Assembly (NCBI GenBank): GCA_017414535.1
Contig: JAFQMA010000013.1
Location: 1 to 37,893 of the forward strand
Origin: Clostridia bacterium
GTDB lineage: Bacteria > Bacillota > Clostridia > Oscillospirales > SIG627
Length of the DNA stretch: 37,893 nt
Reading direction: 5' to 3'
Of the stretch, positions 14,507 through 21,563 are shown piece after piece; position 1 is the first letter of the stretch, and each line of letters opens with the position of its first letter. The notes under the pieces are model-generated. The model was not told the DNA's origin, searched no databases, and saw nothing but the letters and a program-made list of their open reading frames with translations. A program made the translations under genes and the position numbers.

Positions 14507-14551
14507 AAATGTCCTGTCCGAGAAATCGGAGGGACATTTTGGAGGGACATT
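14507..14551. repeat. GGAGGGACAT repeat array, right of the tRNA
   Basis: Direct copies at 14528-14537 and 14541-14550, plus an inverted ATGTCC-x-x-TCCGA partner at 14509-14520, mirror the array at 14255-14331. A CCCTTG/CAAGGG hairpin follows near 14583-14599. Confidence 0.7.
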
Positions 14552-14631
14552 AAAAATCCAAAACATATTAAGTTTGCAAAACCCCTTGTAAATCAAGGGC
14601 AATTCCATCAGCCGCGTGAATAGACGAACTT

Positions 14632-14672
14632 GATTTTGAGTCCAGCACGTCTGCCAATTCCATCATTCCGGC
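14632..14672 (-). pseudogene. 5' half of a second tRNA-Leu(CAA), cut in the anticodon arm
   Basis: On the minus strand GCCGGAATGATGG leads into TTGGCAGACGTG and the anticodon loop region GGACTCAAAATC, after which tRNA similarity ends. The acceptor strand GCCGGAA would need TTCCGGC, which is absent here, and does not pair with the 3' end of the intact neighbour, so it came from a different tRNA-Leu. GATTTTGAGTCC is identical in both (14441-14452 and 14632-14643). I read it as the host target gene broken by integration, with its 3' half expected at the far end of the element. Confidence 0.75.
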
Positions 14673-14681
14673 GTGCTTCTC

Positions 14682-14710
14682 ATTGTAACACAGAAAGTTT
14701 AGAATTGCAA
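14682..14710 (-). promoter_or_regulatory. Promoter of the interrupted tRNA-Leu
   Basis: On the minus strand TTGCAA and TACAAT are 17 bases apart, nine bases before the first base of the truncated tRNA. Transcription from here would run through the fragment and into the intact element-borne tRNA. Confidence 0.75.
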
Positions 14711-14747
14711 CAGGTTTTCAAAAAGTTTTTTTATACCGTTCAATTTG

Positions 14748-14776
14748 TTGTAATAAACACTTTTTTATGCTATACT
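14748..14776 (+). promoter_or_regulatory. mutY promoter
   Basis: TTGTAA and TATACT with 17-base spacing, 55 bases before the start codon. Confidence 0.7.
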
Positions 14777-14830
14777 GAGGGAGAAGAAAATTTTTTCATT
14801 ATTATAATATACGGGGAAAGGGGGAGCGGC

Positions 14831-15877
14831 ATGCTGACAGAGGAATTTGCAGGGCGCGTGGTGACGTGGTTTCGGAAAAACGGCAGGATCCTGCCCTGGC
14901 GCGTGGGACGGGACCCGTACCGCATCTGGATCTCGGAGATCATGCTGCAACAGACCCGCATCGAGGCGGTGATCCCCTATTATCACCGATTTTTGGAGGA
15001 GCTGCCAAGTCTTTCGGAGCTTGCCGTCTGCGATAGCGACCGCCTCATGAAGCTTTGGGAGGGGCTGGGCTACTATTCCCGCGCTCGCAATCTGAAGCGC
15101 GCCGCCGAGGCGGCGGTGGAGAAATTCGGCGGGACGTTGCCTCGGGATGCGGCACTGCTTCGGAGCTTGCCCGGTATCGGGGAATACACGGCGGGTGCCA
15201 TCTCTTCCATTGCCTTCGGCCTGCCCGAGCCTGCGGTGGACGGAAACGTTCTGCGGGTGGTGGCAAGAGTAACGGCCGATCCCCGTGACGTGCTTTTGGC
15301 CTCTACCAAGAAGGACGTGACCGAGGCTCTGCGCCTCATCTACCCCACAGGTCAGGCGGCGGGGGATCTGACCGAGGGGATCATGGAGCTGGGAGAGCGG
15401 GTCTGCCTCCCCAACGGCACTCCCTTATGTGAGTCCTGCCCCTTGAAGGAGCTTTGCCTTTCCCGCAAAGAGAACCTGTGGGAGGCCATTCCCTACCGCG
15501 CTCCCAAGGCACAGCGAAGGATCGTTCCCATGACGGTATTTTTGCTGGAAAAGGACGGCGGTTTTGCCCTGCGCAGGCGGGGAGAGACGGGTCTTTTGGC
15601 GGGTCTCTGGGAATTTTACAGCGTGGAGCGGGCACTGACGAAAAGGGAGCTGCCCGAATATCTCGCTCCCTTGGGAGCAGACATGGCAAGCCTTACGGAT
15701 CTTGGCAAGAAAAAGCACGTTTTCACCCACGTGGAATGGCACATGCACGCCTATCGGGTGCGGGTGTCCTCCCTGCCCCAAGGCTTCAGCCTGCACGGCG
15801 CGGAGGAGATCGGCGACAGCCTTGCCCTGCCCACCGCCTTCAAGCCCTTTTATGAGAAAATCAAAAAAGCCGTCTGA
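14831..15877 (+). CDS. mutY: A/G-specific adenine DNA glycosylase MutY
   Basis: 348 residues; the ATG at 14831 follows a GGGGGAGC site, whereas the frame open upstream contains the promoter. MutY removes adenine mispaired with 8-oxoguanine. Seen in order: LPWR near 20, the SEIMLQQT motif near 35-43 that reads the mispair, the helix-hairpin-helix LPGIGEYTAGAI near 115 with the catalytic Asp in AVDGNV, a [4Fe-4S] cysteine cluster (C-x6-C-x2-C-x5-C, from VCLPN to LCLS), and a C-terminal NUDIX-like domain from about 230 that recognises 8-oxoguanine, with FTHVEWHMHAY. Length is normal. It converges on the phosphatase gene across a shared terminator, and is the first host gene to the right of the element. 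Confidence 0.95.
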   Translation: MLTEEFAGRVVTWFRKNGRILPWRVGRDPYRIWISEIMLQQTRIEAVIPYYHRFLEELPSLSELAVCDSDRLMKLWEGLGYYSRARNLKRAAEAAVEKFGGTLPRDAALLRSLPGIGEYTAGAISSIAFGLPEPAVDGNVLRVVARVTADPRDVLLASTKKDVTEALRLIYPTGQAAGDLTEGIMELGERVCLPNGTPLCESCPLKELCLSRKENLWEAIPYRAPKAQRRIVPMTVFLLEKDGGFALRRRGETGLLAGLWEFYSVERALTKRELPEYLAPLGADMASLTDLGKKKHVFTHVEWHMHAYRVRVSSLPQGFSLHGAEEIGDSLALPTAFKPFYEKIKKAV

Positions 15878-15891
15878 CCGTCGGCTTTTTT
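15863..15891. terminator. Bidirectional terminator between mutY and the phosphatase gene
   Basis: AAAAAAGCCG and CGGCTTTTTT pair perfectly; the left arm contains the last mutY codons. It serves both converging transcripts. Confidence 0.85.
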
Positions 15892-15892
15892 C

Positions 15893-16342
15893 TTATTTTG
15901 TCAGCTCCGAAAGCAGGGCCTCACAGCCTAAGAGAACGTCTCTGTAGGTGTCCTCAAAATTTCCCGTATACCAAGGGTCGGCAATATCTCCCTCCAGCCC
16001 CGCAAAGGACAGAAGGGTTCTGACCTTGTGTTCATTCTCCCCCAAAAAGGGACGGAAATTGCGGCGATTGCGCTCGTCCATAATGATGAGAAGATCCGCC
16101 TCGTCACACTCCTTTTTCGTGATCTGAGTGGCGTATTTCCCCTTGGTGGAAATGCCAAGCCTGCCCAGAACCTCACGGGTACCGGGGTGCACGGGGTTGC
16201 CAAGCTCCTCCGTGCTGGTAGCGCGGGAAATGATATGAAATCTGTCGGCCACTCCCTTTTTCTCAGCCAGATGTCGAAAAAGAAATTCCGCCATGGTGCT
16301 GCGGCAAATATTTCCGTGGCAAATAAAGGTGATCTTCTTCAT
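15893..16342 (-). CDS. Low-molecular-weight protein tyrosine phosphatase
   Basis: 149 residues. The P-loop C-x5-R-S is CHGNICRS at residues 8-15 (Cys8 nucleophile, Arg14) and the general acid lies in DPWY (Asp122), both in the standard places for this family, which dephosphorylates tyrosine or arginine on proteins. The start is the ATG that overlaps the RseC stop as ATGA; the frame stays open upstream but only as a shadow of that gene. It is the last gene of the leftward run that starts at rimM. Substrate unknown; YwlE-type arginine phosphatase activity cannot be excluded. Confidence 0.9.
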   Translation of the reverse strand: MKKITFICHGNICRSTMAEFLFRHLAEKKGVADRFHIISRATSTEELGNPVHPGTREVLGRLGISTKGKYATQITKKECDEADLLIIMDERNRRNFRPFLGENEHKVRTLLSFAGLEGDIADPWYTGNFEDTYRDVLLGCEALLSELTK

Positions 16343-16740
16343 TCCTTTTCTCCTTGCGCCAAGACCCGCTCGATCTGAACGGGATCGCCTTTTTTCTTTC
16401 TCAAAAACAGGGTCGCTCCCACAAAGGCAAGAGCAAAAACGAGGACGCCCGCTACGGCAGAGGTCGCAGGTGAGAGCCAAACACTGCAAAGGAGCAAGGC
16501 TCCGATGCCCAAAAACACGGGCAGAAAAAAGAGCACGGCACACATAAAAAGCACGCTGCTCTCCCGATCGGAGACCTCCACACGATCCCCAACGGAAACG
16601 CCGATGGGATCGGCCGCCCACAAAACGACCTCCTTGCCGCAGGCGTTACAGCCGCGGCAGGTATCACAGGCATCGGGACGGTGACGGAGCAGCTCCGCTC
16701 TGCCCTCCGAAACGGATAAAACAGTGCAAACGCTCTTCAT
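16339..16740 (-). CDS. SoxR-reducing system RseC/MucC-like membrane protein
   Basis: 133 residues. The N-terminal part has four cysteines in the arrangement C-x2-C-x2-C-x2-C (CDTCRGCNACG, about 25-35), as in RseC/RnfC-associated proteins, then an SH3-like strand GVSVGDRVEV. Two transmembrane helices follow (about 62-85 and 90-112) and the tail is basic. In Clostridia these proteins usually accompany Rnf or thiamine genes; here it sits after cdaR instead. Start overlaps the cdaR stop by one base (TGATG), and its own stop overlaps the phosphatase start, so the three are translationally linked. Role likely redox or membrane-complex related, not proven. Confidence 0.8.
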   Translation of the reverse strand: MKSVCTVLSVSEGRAELLRHRPDACDTCRGCNACGKEVVLWAADPIGVSVGDRVEVSDRESSVLFMCAVLFFLPVFLGIGALLLCSVWLSPATSAVAGVLVFALAFVGATLFLRKKKGDPVQIERVLAQGEKE

Positions 16741-18005
16741 CAGGACAACGTCACGCGGACGCTATAGCTTCCCACCACGTAGTATTTGCCCTGACTGGCG
16801 GTGGTCTGCACGATCTCCACGGGGACGGTATATTCCCCTGCCACAGTAAAGGAGGAAAGGTCGATGTTCAAATAGAAATCATCCAGCGCCGCGGCATAAA
16901 CGTCGCTGTTCCGCCCACGGATCTTAAAGGAAAGGGCCGGCTCCTCCACGGTATAGCTCACGGAATCCACGGCGGGAGGCGTAACGATCACGTGGGTGGC
17001 GTTAAGATTCATACGCATGGTGCGGGAAACGTTGCCCGGCAGAGTCACGTCATAGATGATATCTCCCAGGGTCTCCGCCAGACGGATGCCCTCGGGCAGG
17101 ACCAGCGCGGCGGAGGTCATGGTGCGGGAGATCTGATTTGCATCCACGCCCGTCTCATCCACCATAATGGAAAGATAGGGCAAGGCATCCACTGCCGAGG
17201 GATCTCCCTTCACCAGAACGCCTGTGGGAGAGACGGTGAATTTCATATTATCCTCGTTCCAGTAACCGTTTTTGCCCACCACGCGCAGCTCCACGCGACG
17301 AGTCTTCAAAACGGAAAGCTTCACACGCATGTTGCGCTCGGGCAGGGTCAGGTGGCGCTCCTCCACCGTACCGCCGTCCTCGTCACAGAGCACGTAAGGC
17401 AGGTTGGATTCAAAGCCCACGGTGATCTCGCCCAGATCCCCCGTACGAATGGCAGCGTAGCTGACCTTGTCCAGTACGGTCTTGGGGCCCTTGACGGTGA
17501 TCTCGTCAGCGGCGGGATCCGCCTCCAGTACCACATCCTCCGCAACGGTAAAGGAGCCGAGCTCCACCTTCACGGGAACGGATTTCGAGACGGTCTGATC
17601 CACGAACAGGGTCACGTTCTGAGGGAAGCAGGAGGCCATTTCCATGCCCTCCGGCACGAGAAAGCCCACGGGGGCATCAAAGGTGCCGGGGCGGGTAATG
17701 AAGGAAAGATCCACATAAGCTACCAGATCGCTTTCCTTTAACTTGTTCAGATCGCTTCTCTTACCCACCAGCGTAATATCCACGCGGCTCTCGCCCCCGT
17801 CGATGACGGAGAAGGAGGAGGAAAGGCTTTGCAGCTCCAGCTCTACCCCTGTAAAGGTACGCTTATAATCGGGCGCCTCCGCATCCTGAACGAAAAACCA
17901 CAGAAGCAGGGCGGCCAAAAAGGAAATGAGAATGGTAAGAACGGAATAACGGGGCGCACTTTTCTTGGCCTCATCCGTTTTCTTTTTGAGAAGCTTGATC
18001 TCCAT
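16740..18005 (-). CDS. cdaR: CdaR/YbbR-domain protein, regulator of diadenylate cyclase
   Basis: 421 residues: one transmembrane helix (about 23-41, VLTILISFLAALLLWFFVQ) followed by repeated extracytoplasmic YbbR domains, recognisable by P-x-x-V-x-V (SVPVKVEL), V-x-GP/GP-K-x-VLDKV and a terminal S-x-x-V-x-L strand. CdaR binds CdaA in the membrane and modulates c-di-AMP synthesis. Its start lies inside the cdaA 3' end, with a 35-base overlap, matching the conserved cdaA-cdaR order. The usual third gene, glmM, does not follow; RseC-like and phosphatase genes do. Confidence 0.9.
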   Translation of the reverse strand: MEIKLLKKKTDEAKKSAPRYSVLTILISFLAALLLWFFVQDAEAPDYKRTFTGVELELQSLSSSFSVIDGGESRVDITLVGKRSDLNKLKESDLVAYVDLSFITRPGTFDAPVGFLVPEGMEMASCFPQNVTLFVDQTVSKSVPVKVELGSFTVAEDVVLEADPAADEITVKGPKTVLDKVSYAAIRTGDLGEITVGFESNLPYVLCDEDGGTVEERHLTLPERNMRVKLSVLKTRRVELRVVGKNGYWNEDNMKFTVSPTGVLVKGDPSAVDALPYLSIMVDETGVDANQISRTMTSAALVLPEGIRLAETLGDIIYDVTLPGNVSRTMRMNLNATHVIVTPPAVDSVSYTVEEPALSFKIRGRNSDVYAAALDDFYLNIDLSSFTVAGEYTVPVEIVQTTASQGKYYVVGSYSVRVTLS

Positions 18006-18858
18006 TCTTTTCCGCCCCCTTTCTCTTGATAATGCTCTTTTTTCTTTCCTTGCCGAGACCCAGCTCGTTGATCAGGCGGTGACGCACCACTCTGAGGGAA
18101 AGGCTTTGATCCATTTCGCCGTTTTTGGCAATACTCACGCCGCCCGTTTCTTCACTGACCACCAGGACAAAGGCATCGCTGATCTCGGAAACGCCCAAAG
18201 CCGCGCGGTGGCGGGTGCCCAGCTCCAAGGGCAGGGAGGGATTTCCGCTGAGAGGCAGGAAGCATCCGCAGGCGTGAATACGGTTATCACGGATGATCAT
18301 GGCACCGTCATGCAGGGGCGCCTTGTTATAAAAGATATTTTCGATGAGGGGCTTCGTCACGGCAGCATCCACCTCAACGCCCGTGCGGATCTCGTCGCCA
18401 AGGCGGGTGGTACGCTCCAGAACGATGAGGGCACCCGTATGACTTTCGGACAGATCCTTCACGGCGGAAAGAAGCTCCTCCACCATTTTTTCTTCCTTAG
18501 CCAGATCCAGCTCGGTAATGTTCTTGAGACTTCTGAGGTTGCCGCCCACCTTTTCCAGCGCACTGCGCAGCTCCGGCTGGAAAATAACGATGATGGCAAT
18601 AAGGCCCACGTCAAACACCATCTGCAAAAGGTAGCTGAGCACGCCCATGCCGAGAATACTGCTCAAGGCCATGGCAAAAAGCAGGATGATAACGCCCAAT
18701 GCCAGCTTGCCCGCTCTGCGCTGACGCACGAAATGGAACACGTAATAGATCAGGACCGTCACCAGAATGATATCCAGTATATCCACCCAATCCATGGACG
18801 TGATCTGCTTGAACACGTAGTAGAAGAAATCACCGATGGTTTGGAAAAATTTTGCCAT
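17971..18858 (-). CDS. cdaA: Diadenylate cyclase CdaA
   Basis: 295 residues. Three N-terminal transmembrane helices (about 27-45, 51-70, 74-93) precede the DAC domain, which makes c-di-AMP from two ATP. The signature DGA (184-186, LHDGAMII) and RHR (216-218, GTRHRAALG) are intact, as is the PELR entry motif near 95. The basic, disordered tail (KERKKSIIKRKG onward) is longer than in many CdaA proteins. The gene follows htpG by 14 bases and overlaps cdaR. c-di-AMP controls potassium and osmolyte balance and wall homeostasis, so the operon mixes envelope and proteostasis functions. Confidence 0.95.
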   Translation of the reverse strand: MAKFFQTIGDFFYYVFKQITSMDWVDILDIILVTVLIYYVFHFVRQRRAGKLALGVIILLFAMALSSILGMGVLSYLLQMVFDVGLIAIIVIFQPELRSALEKVGGNLRSLKNITELDLAKEEKMVEELLSAVKDLSESHTGALIVLERTTRLGDEIRTGVEVDAAVTKPLIENIFYNKAPLHDGAMIIRDNRIHACGCFLPLSGNPSLPLELGTRHRAALGVSEISDAFVLVVSEETGGVSIAKNGEMDQSLSLRVVRHRLINELGLGKERKKSIIKRKGAEKNGDQASQKENG

Positions 18859-18872
18859 TTGATTCTCCTTCG

Positions 18873-20696
18873 TTAAGCGTTATACAAAAGATCGATGCTG
18901 GAATCGATAAATTCCCGCAGCTCATCACGGCTAAAGCTTCTCTGGGCGATCACAGCGATGAGGTATACCTGTCTGGCAAGTGTCTTGGCCTTTTCGGCAC
19001 TGCTTTCCTTTTCGGCCAGCGCGGTAATGCGGGCAATGAGGGGACAGTTGCGGTTGAGCACCAGGGTCTCCTCGTTTTCGGGGATCTTGATGCCGGGGAT
19101 CTCGCCGTACTGCTTCAGGATCTCGCCCAAGCGGCGCTTTTCCTCGGACAGGGTGAGGATGGCGGGGGTCTTACCCGATTTCATGACCTCCTGCTTTACG
19201 GTGATGCCCTCGGGCACCACGCCCTCAAAGAGAGTCTGCAGAGCCTCGTTCTCCTCAGCTCGCTCCTCGCTCTTCAGGACCTTATCCATATCGGAGTCGA
19301 TGCGCACGTAATGCACGGCGCCCTCCTGCATTTCCATAAAGGAGAGAAAGCGGGGATCCATGGGGCCGTCCATGACGGTAACGGTAATTCCCTGATCGCG
19401 GAACAGCTCGATATAGCCCACCTGACGGAGAGGATCGGAGGCGTAATACATGGTATTCTCCTCGCCGCGTCCCTCGTTTTTCTCAAAATACTCCGAGGAG
19501 GTAAGGTACTCTCCGTCGCAGGTCTTATATAAAAGGATATTCCGAATGCGCTCCAAAAATTTCGGATCGCGGGTGACGCCGTATTCCACAAAAGGCTTCA
19601 AATCATCCCAAATGCTCTCCAGGCGGGGTCTGTCCGTATTGAAAAGACCCGTCAGCTTGTCACAGATCTTCTTGGTGACGTGCTGGGCGATCTTGGTGAC
19701 GTAGCCGCTCTCCTGCAGATAACTGCGGGAGACGTTCAGGGGAAGCTCGGGGCAGTCCAGAACACCCCGCAGGAGCATCATATATTCGGGAATGACCTCC
19801 TTGATATTATCGGCCACAAACACCTGATTGTAGTAAAGCTTGACCTGACCCTCCAGGGGGGCGTATTCGTCGCGCAGCTTGGGGAAATACAGAATGCCCT
19901 TGAAATTGAGGGGAAATTCCGCATTGACGTGGATATAAAACAGAGGATCGCGCTCGTCGTGAAAGAGCTTTTTATAGAAGGCCTTGTAATCCTCGTCCGT
20001 CAGCTCCGAGGGATTTCTCAGCCAAAGAGGCTCGGGATCGTTAACGGGCTTGTCCTCTCCGTTGACGCCCACCTGAGAAAAATAGATAGGCACGGGCATG
20101 AAGGCGCAGTATTTATCCAGAATGGCGCGAAGTCTGCCCGCCTCCAGATATTCCGCCTCCTCCTCGGTGATATGAAGGATCACGGCGGTACCGCGAGAGG
20201 TCTTTTTACCTGCGGTCATTTCGTATTCGCCCGCATCGGTACAGCTCCAATGGGCGGCTGCGGCGTCCTTTTCAAAGGAAAGGGTATCGATCTCCACGGT
20301 GCCGGCCACCATAAAGGCGGAATAAAAGCCCAGACCGAAGTGGCCGATGATGCCGGCGCCGCCATCCTCCCCCTCGTATTTTTCAATAAACTCCAGAGCG
20401 CCCGACAGAGCGATCTGATTGATATAGCGGTCGATCTCCGCCTCGGTCATGCCGATACCGTTATCGGCCACGGTGAGAGTCTTCAGCTCACGATCCAGCG
20501 TAACGGTGATGCGGTATTCCTCCTCATTCTCCGCCTCGCCCAAGGACACCAGTCTCTTCATTTTTGTCACGGCATCGCAGGCGTTGGATACCAGCTCTCT
20601 TAAGAAAATGTCCTTATCGGAATACAGCCAGCGCTTAATGACGGGAAAGATATTTTGGGTCTCAACGCTGATGCCGCCTTTTTTTACTTCGCTCAT
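18873..20696 (-). CDS. htpG: Molecular chaperone HtpG (Hsp90)
   Basis: 607 residues from the ATG at 20696, preceded by AAGGAGAG; an in-frame ATG six codons earlier lacks a ribosome site. N-terminal GHKL ATPase: ELVSNACDA (Glu/Asn), DNGIGM and GHFGLGFYSAFMV with the ATP lid. The middle domain has LYFPK and the catalytic-loop RSYLQE region; the C-terminal dimerisation part is shorter than in E. coli, as usual for Firmicutes HtpG. An ATP-driven chaperone for late folding. No CIRCE or other heat-shock element is seen in front of it; it lies 10 bases behind the upstream gene, so read-through from the rimM operon is likely. Confidence 0.95.
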   Translation of the reverse strand: MSEVKKGGISVETQNIFPVIKRWLYSDKDIFLRELVSNACDAVTKMKRLVSLGEAENEEEYRITVTLDRELKTLTVADNGIGMTEAEIDRYINQIALSGALEFIEKYEGEDGGAGIIGHFGLGFYSAFMVAGTVEIDTLSFEKDAAAAHWSCTDAGEYEMTAGKKTSRGTAVILHITEEEAEYLEAGRLRAILDKYCAFMPVPIYFSQVGVNGEDKPVNDPEPLWLRNPSELTDEDYKAFYKKLFHDERDPLFYIHVNAEFPLNFKGILYFPKLRDEYAPLEGQVKLYYNQVFVADNIKEVIPEYMMLLRGVLDCPELPLNVSRSYLQESGYVTKIAQHVTKKICDKLTGLFNTDRPRLESIWDDLKPFVEYGVTRDPKFLERIRNILLYKTCDGEYLTSSEYFEKNEGRGEENTMYYASDPLRQVGYIELFRDQGITVTVMDGPMDPRFLSFMEMQEGAVHYVRIDSDMDKVLKSEERAEENEALQTLFEGVVPEGITVKQEVMKSGKTPAILTLSEEKRRLGEILKQYGEIPGIKIPENEETLVLNRNCPLIARITALAEKESSAEKAKTLARQVYLIAVIAQRSFSRDELREFIDSSIDLLYNA

Positions 20697-20706
20697 GTTT
20701 CTCTCC

Positions 20707-21171
20707 TTACGCAAGTTCCTTAACGTTAATGACGGTCATTTCAAAGCCCGCCGTCTCGGTCTCCACAATCATGCGGGAGCCGTTCTTTATCGCAACACCG
20801 CACACGGACAGACCGCTTTCCGTACGCTCCAGCTGCATTTTGGCACGACAGGTCAGGGTGGAAAGAGTTACCCGATCATCGGGGTTTTCCACACTTTCAA
20901 ACAGAGTGCTGTCCTCGGTCACGGATAAAATACTGCCCATGAGCTGAACGCCCCCCTCCAGATACAGCGTCTCCCCCGCCACAGGGTGATTTCTTCCCCC
21001 TGCCGTCACGTTTTCCACAAGGAAGGTGACCTCCGCCTCGCAAAGGTCGCTCTCTCCCAGAAAACTGCGGATGCGGGGGGCGAAGATGGCTGACAGGATG
21101 CAGGCCGCCACCAGCAGGATCAGGATCAGATCCGCCACGGAAAAGGGAAATCTTCTTTTTTTCTCATTCAT
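20707..21171 (-). CDS. Single-pass membrane protein, DUF4330-like (first of a pair)
   Basis: 154 residues. After a basic tip (NEKKRRFPF) a helix runs through about 12-30, followed by an extracytoplasmic all-beta region with two cysteines near the C-terminal half. Size, topology and the N-terminal K-x-x-x-F-x-x-x-D-L pattern fit the DUF4330 family, but I place it there with moderate confidence. The start overlaps the previous gene by eight bases with GGAGG inside it. The neighbouring upstream gene has the same N-terminal layout, so the two are probably diverged duplicates. Function unknown; envelope role inferred. Confidence 0.65.
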   Translation of the reverse strand: MNEKKRRFPFSVADLILILLVAACILSAIFAPRIRSFLGESDLCEAEVTFLVENVTAGGRNHPVAGETLYLEGGVQLMGSILSVTEDSTLFESVENPDDRVTLSTLTCRAKMQLERTESGLSVCGVAIKNGSRMIVETETAGFEMTVINVKELA

Positions 21172-21553
21172 GCTTTGCTTCCTCCACGTAGGCCTCCGTC
21201 ACGCTCGCCTCACGGATCATGGTGCGAGTCTCCAGTAAAACGGTCTCTCCCTTTTCCGGCAAGCGGGAGGCTTGAATGCGCCCCTGCAGGAACACTGTTC
21301 CGTCCCGCTCGGCAGAGGCGGATATCACCTCACCAATGCTTCTCCCCCGGCCGTCCATCAGGGCATCTCCCGCCTTGGGAAGGGGTTCCTCTGCGGTGAT
21401 GGGACGATATCTTACGTCGATTCGCACGGTGGCCTCCTGCACAGTGGCCTCCTCTCCGGAAAAGGCGGTATAGGCCACCACGGAAAGGAGCAAAACGGCC
21501 GCAAGGATCAGGAACAGATCAAAAAACGTCAGGCTTTTTTTATTTCTTTTCAT
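21164..21553 (-). CDS. Single-pass membrane protein, DUF4330-like (second of a pair)
   Basis: 129 residues with AGGAGG upstream. KRNKKSLTFFDLFLILAAVLL begins the same way as the protein encoded after it: basic tip, then F-x-x-x-D-L-x-L-I-L and a transmembrane helix to about residue 30. The rest is an extracytoplasmic beta-rich domain with PLPKAGDALMDG, reminiscent of a G-D-x-L/V strand found in secretion-adaptor or DUF4330 proteins. It follows a large polytopic membrane protein by 10 bases. A membrane complex of the three is plausible; nothing more specific can be shown. Confidence 0.6.
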   Translation of the reverse strand: MKRNKKSLTFFDLFLILAAVLLLSVVAYTAFSGEEATVQEATVRIDVRYRPITAEEPLPKAGDALMDGRGRSIGEVISASAERDGTVFLQGRIQASRLPEKGETVLLETRTMIREASVTEAYVEEAKHE

Positions 21554-21563
21554 CGTCCGCCTC

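Larger units (their letters stand above)
1..14631. mobile_element. Right part of an integrated Tn916/Tn1549-like element (left end outside window)
   Basis: A sigma-like regulator, a toxin, an excisionase and a tyrosine integrase lie in that order next to a tRNA-Leu gene, which is the usual right end of Tn916/Tn1549-type or genomic-island integration modules. The right limit is placed where a chromosomal tRNA-Leu gene is interrupted in its anticodon arm (14632). No relaxase, coupling ATPase or VirB4 gene is visible, so whether the element is conjugative, mobilizable or decayed cannot be told from this window. Base use is more AT-rich and less even than in the core genes to the right. Confidence 0.75.

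Noticed and set aside
14441..14643. Reading GATTTTGAGTCC at 14441 and 14632 as attL/attR of a 190-base mini-element
   Set aside because: The two tRNAs have non-matching acceptor stems, so excision between the copies would not restore a working tRNA; the identity is explained by conserved tRNA-Leu sequence.
17965..20603. Long + strand frames opposite cdaA and htpG
   Set aside because: Antisense shadows of well-conserved genes on the minus strand.
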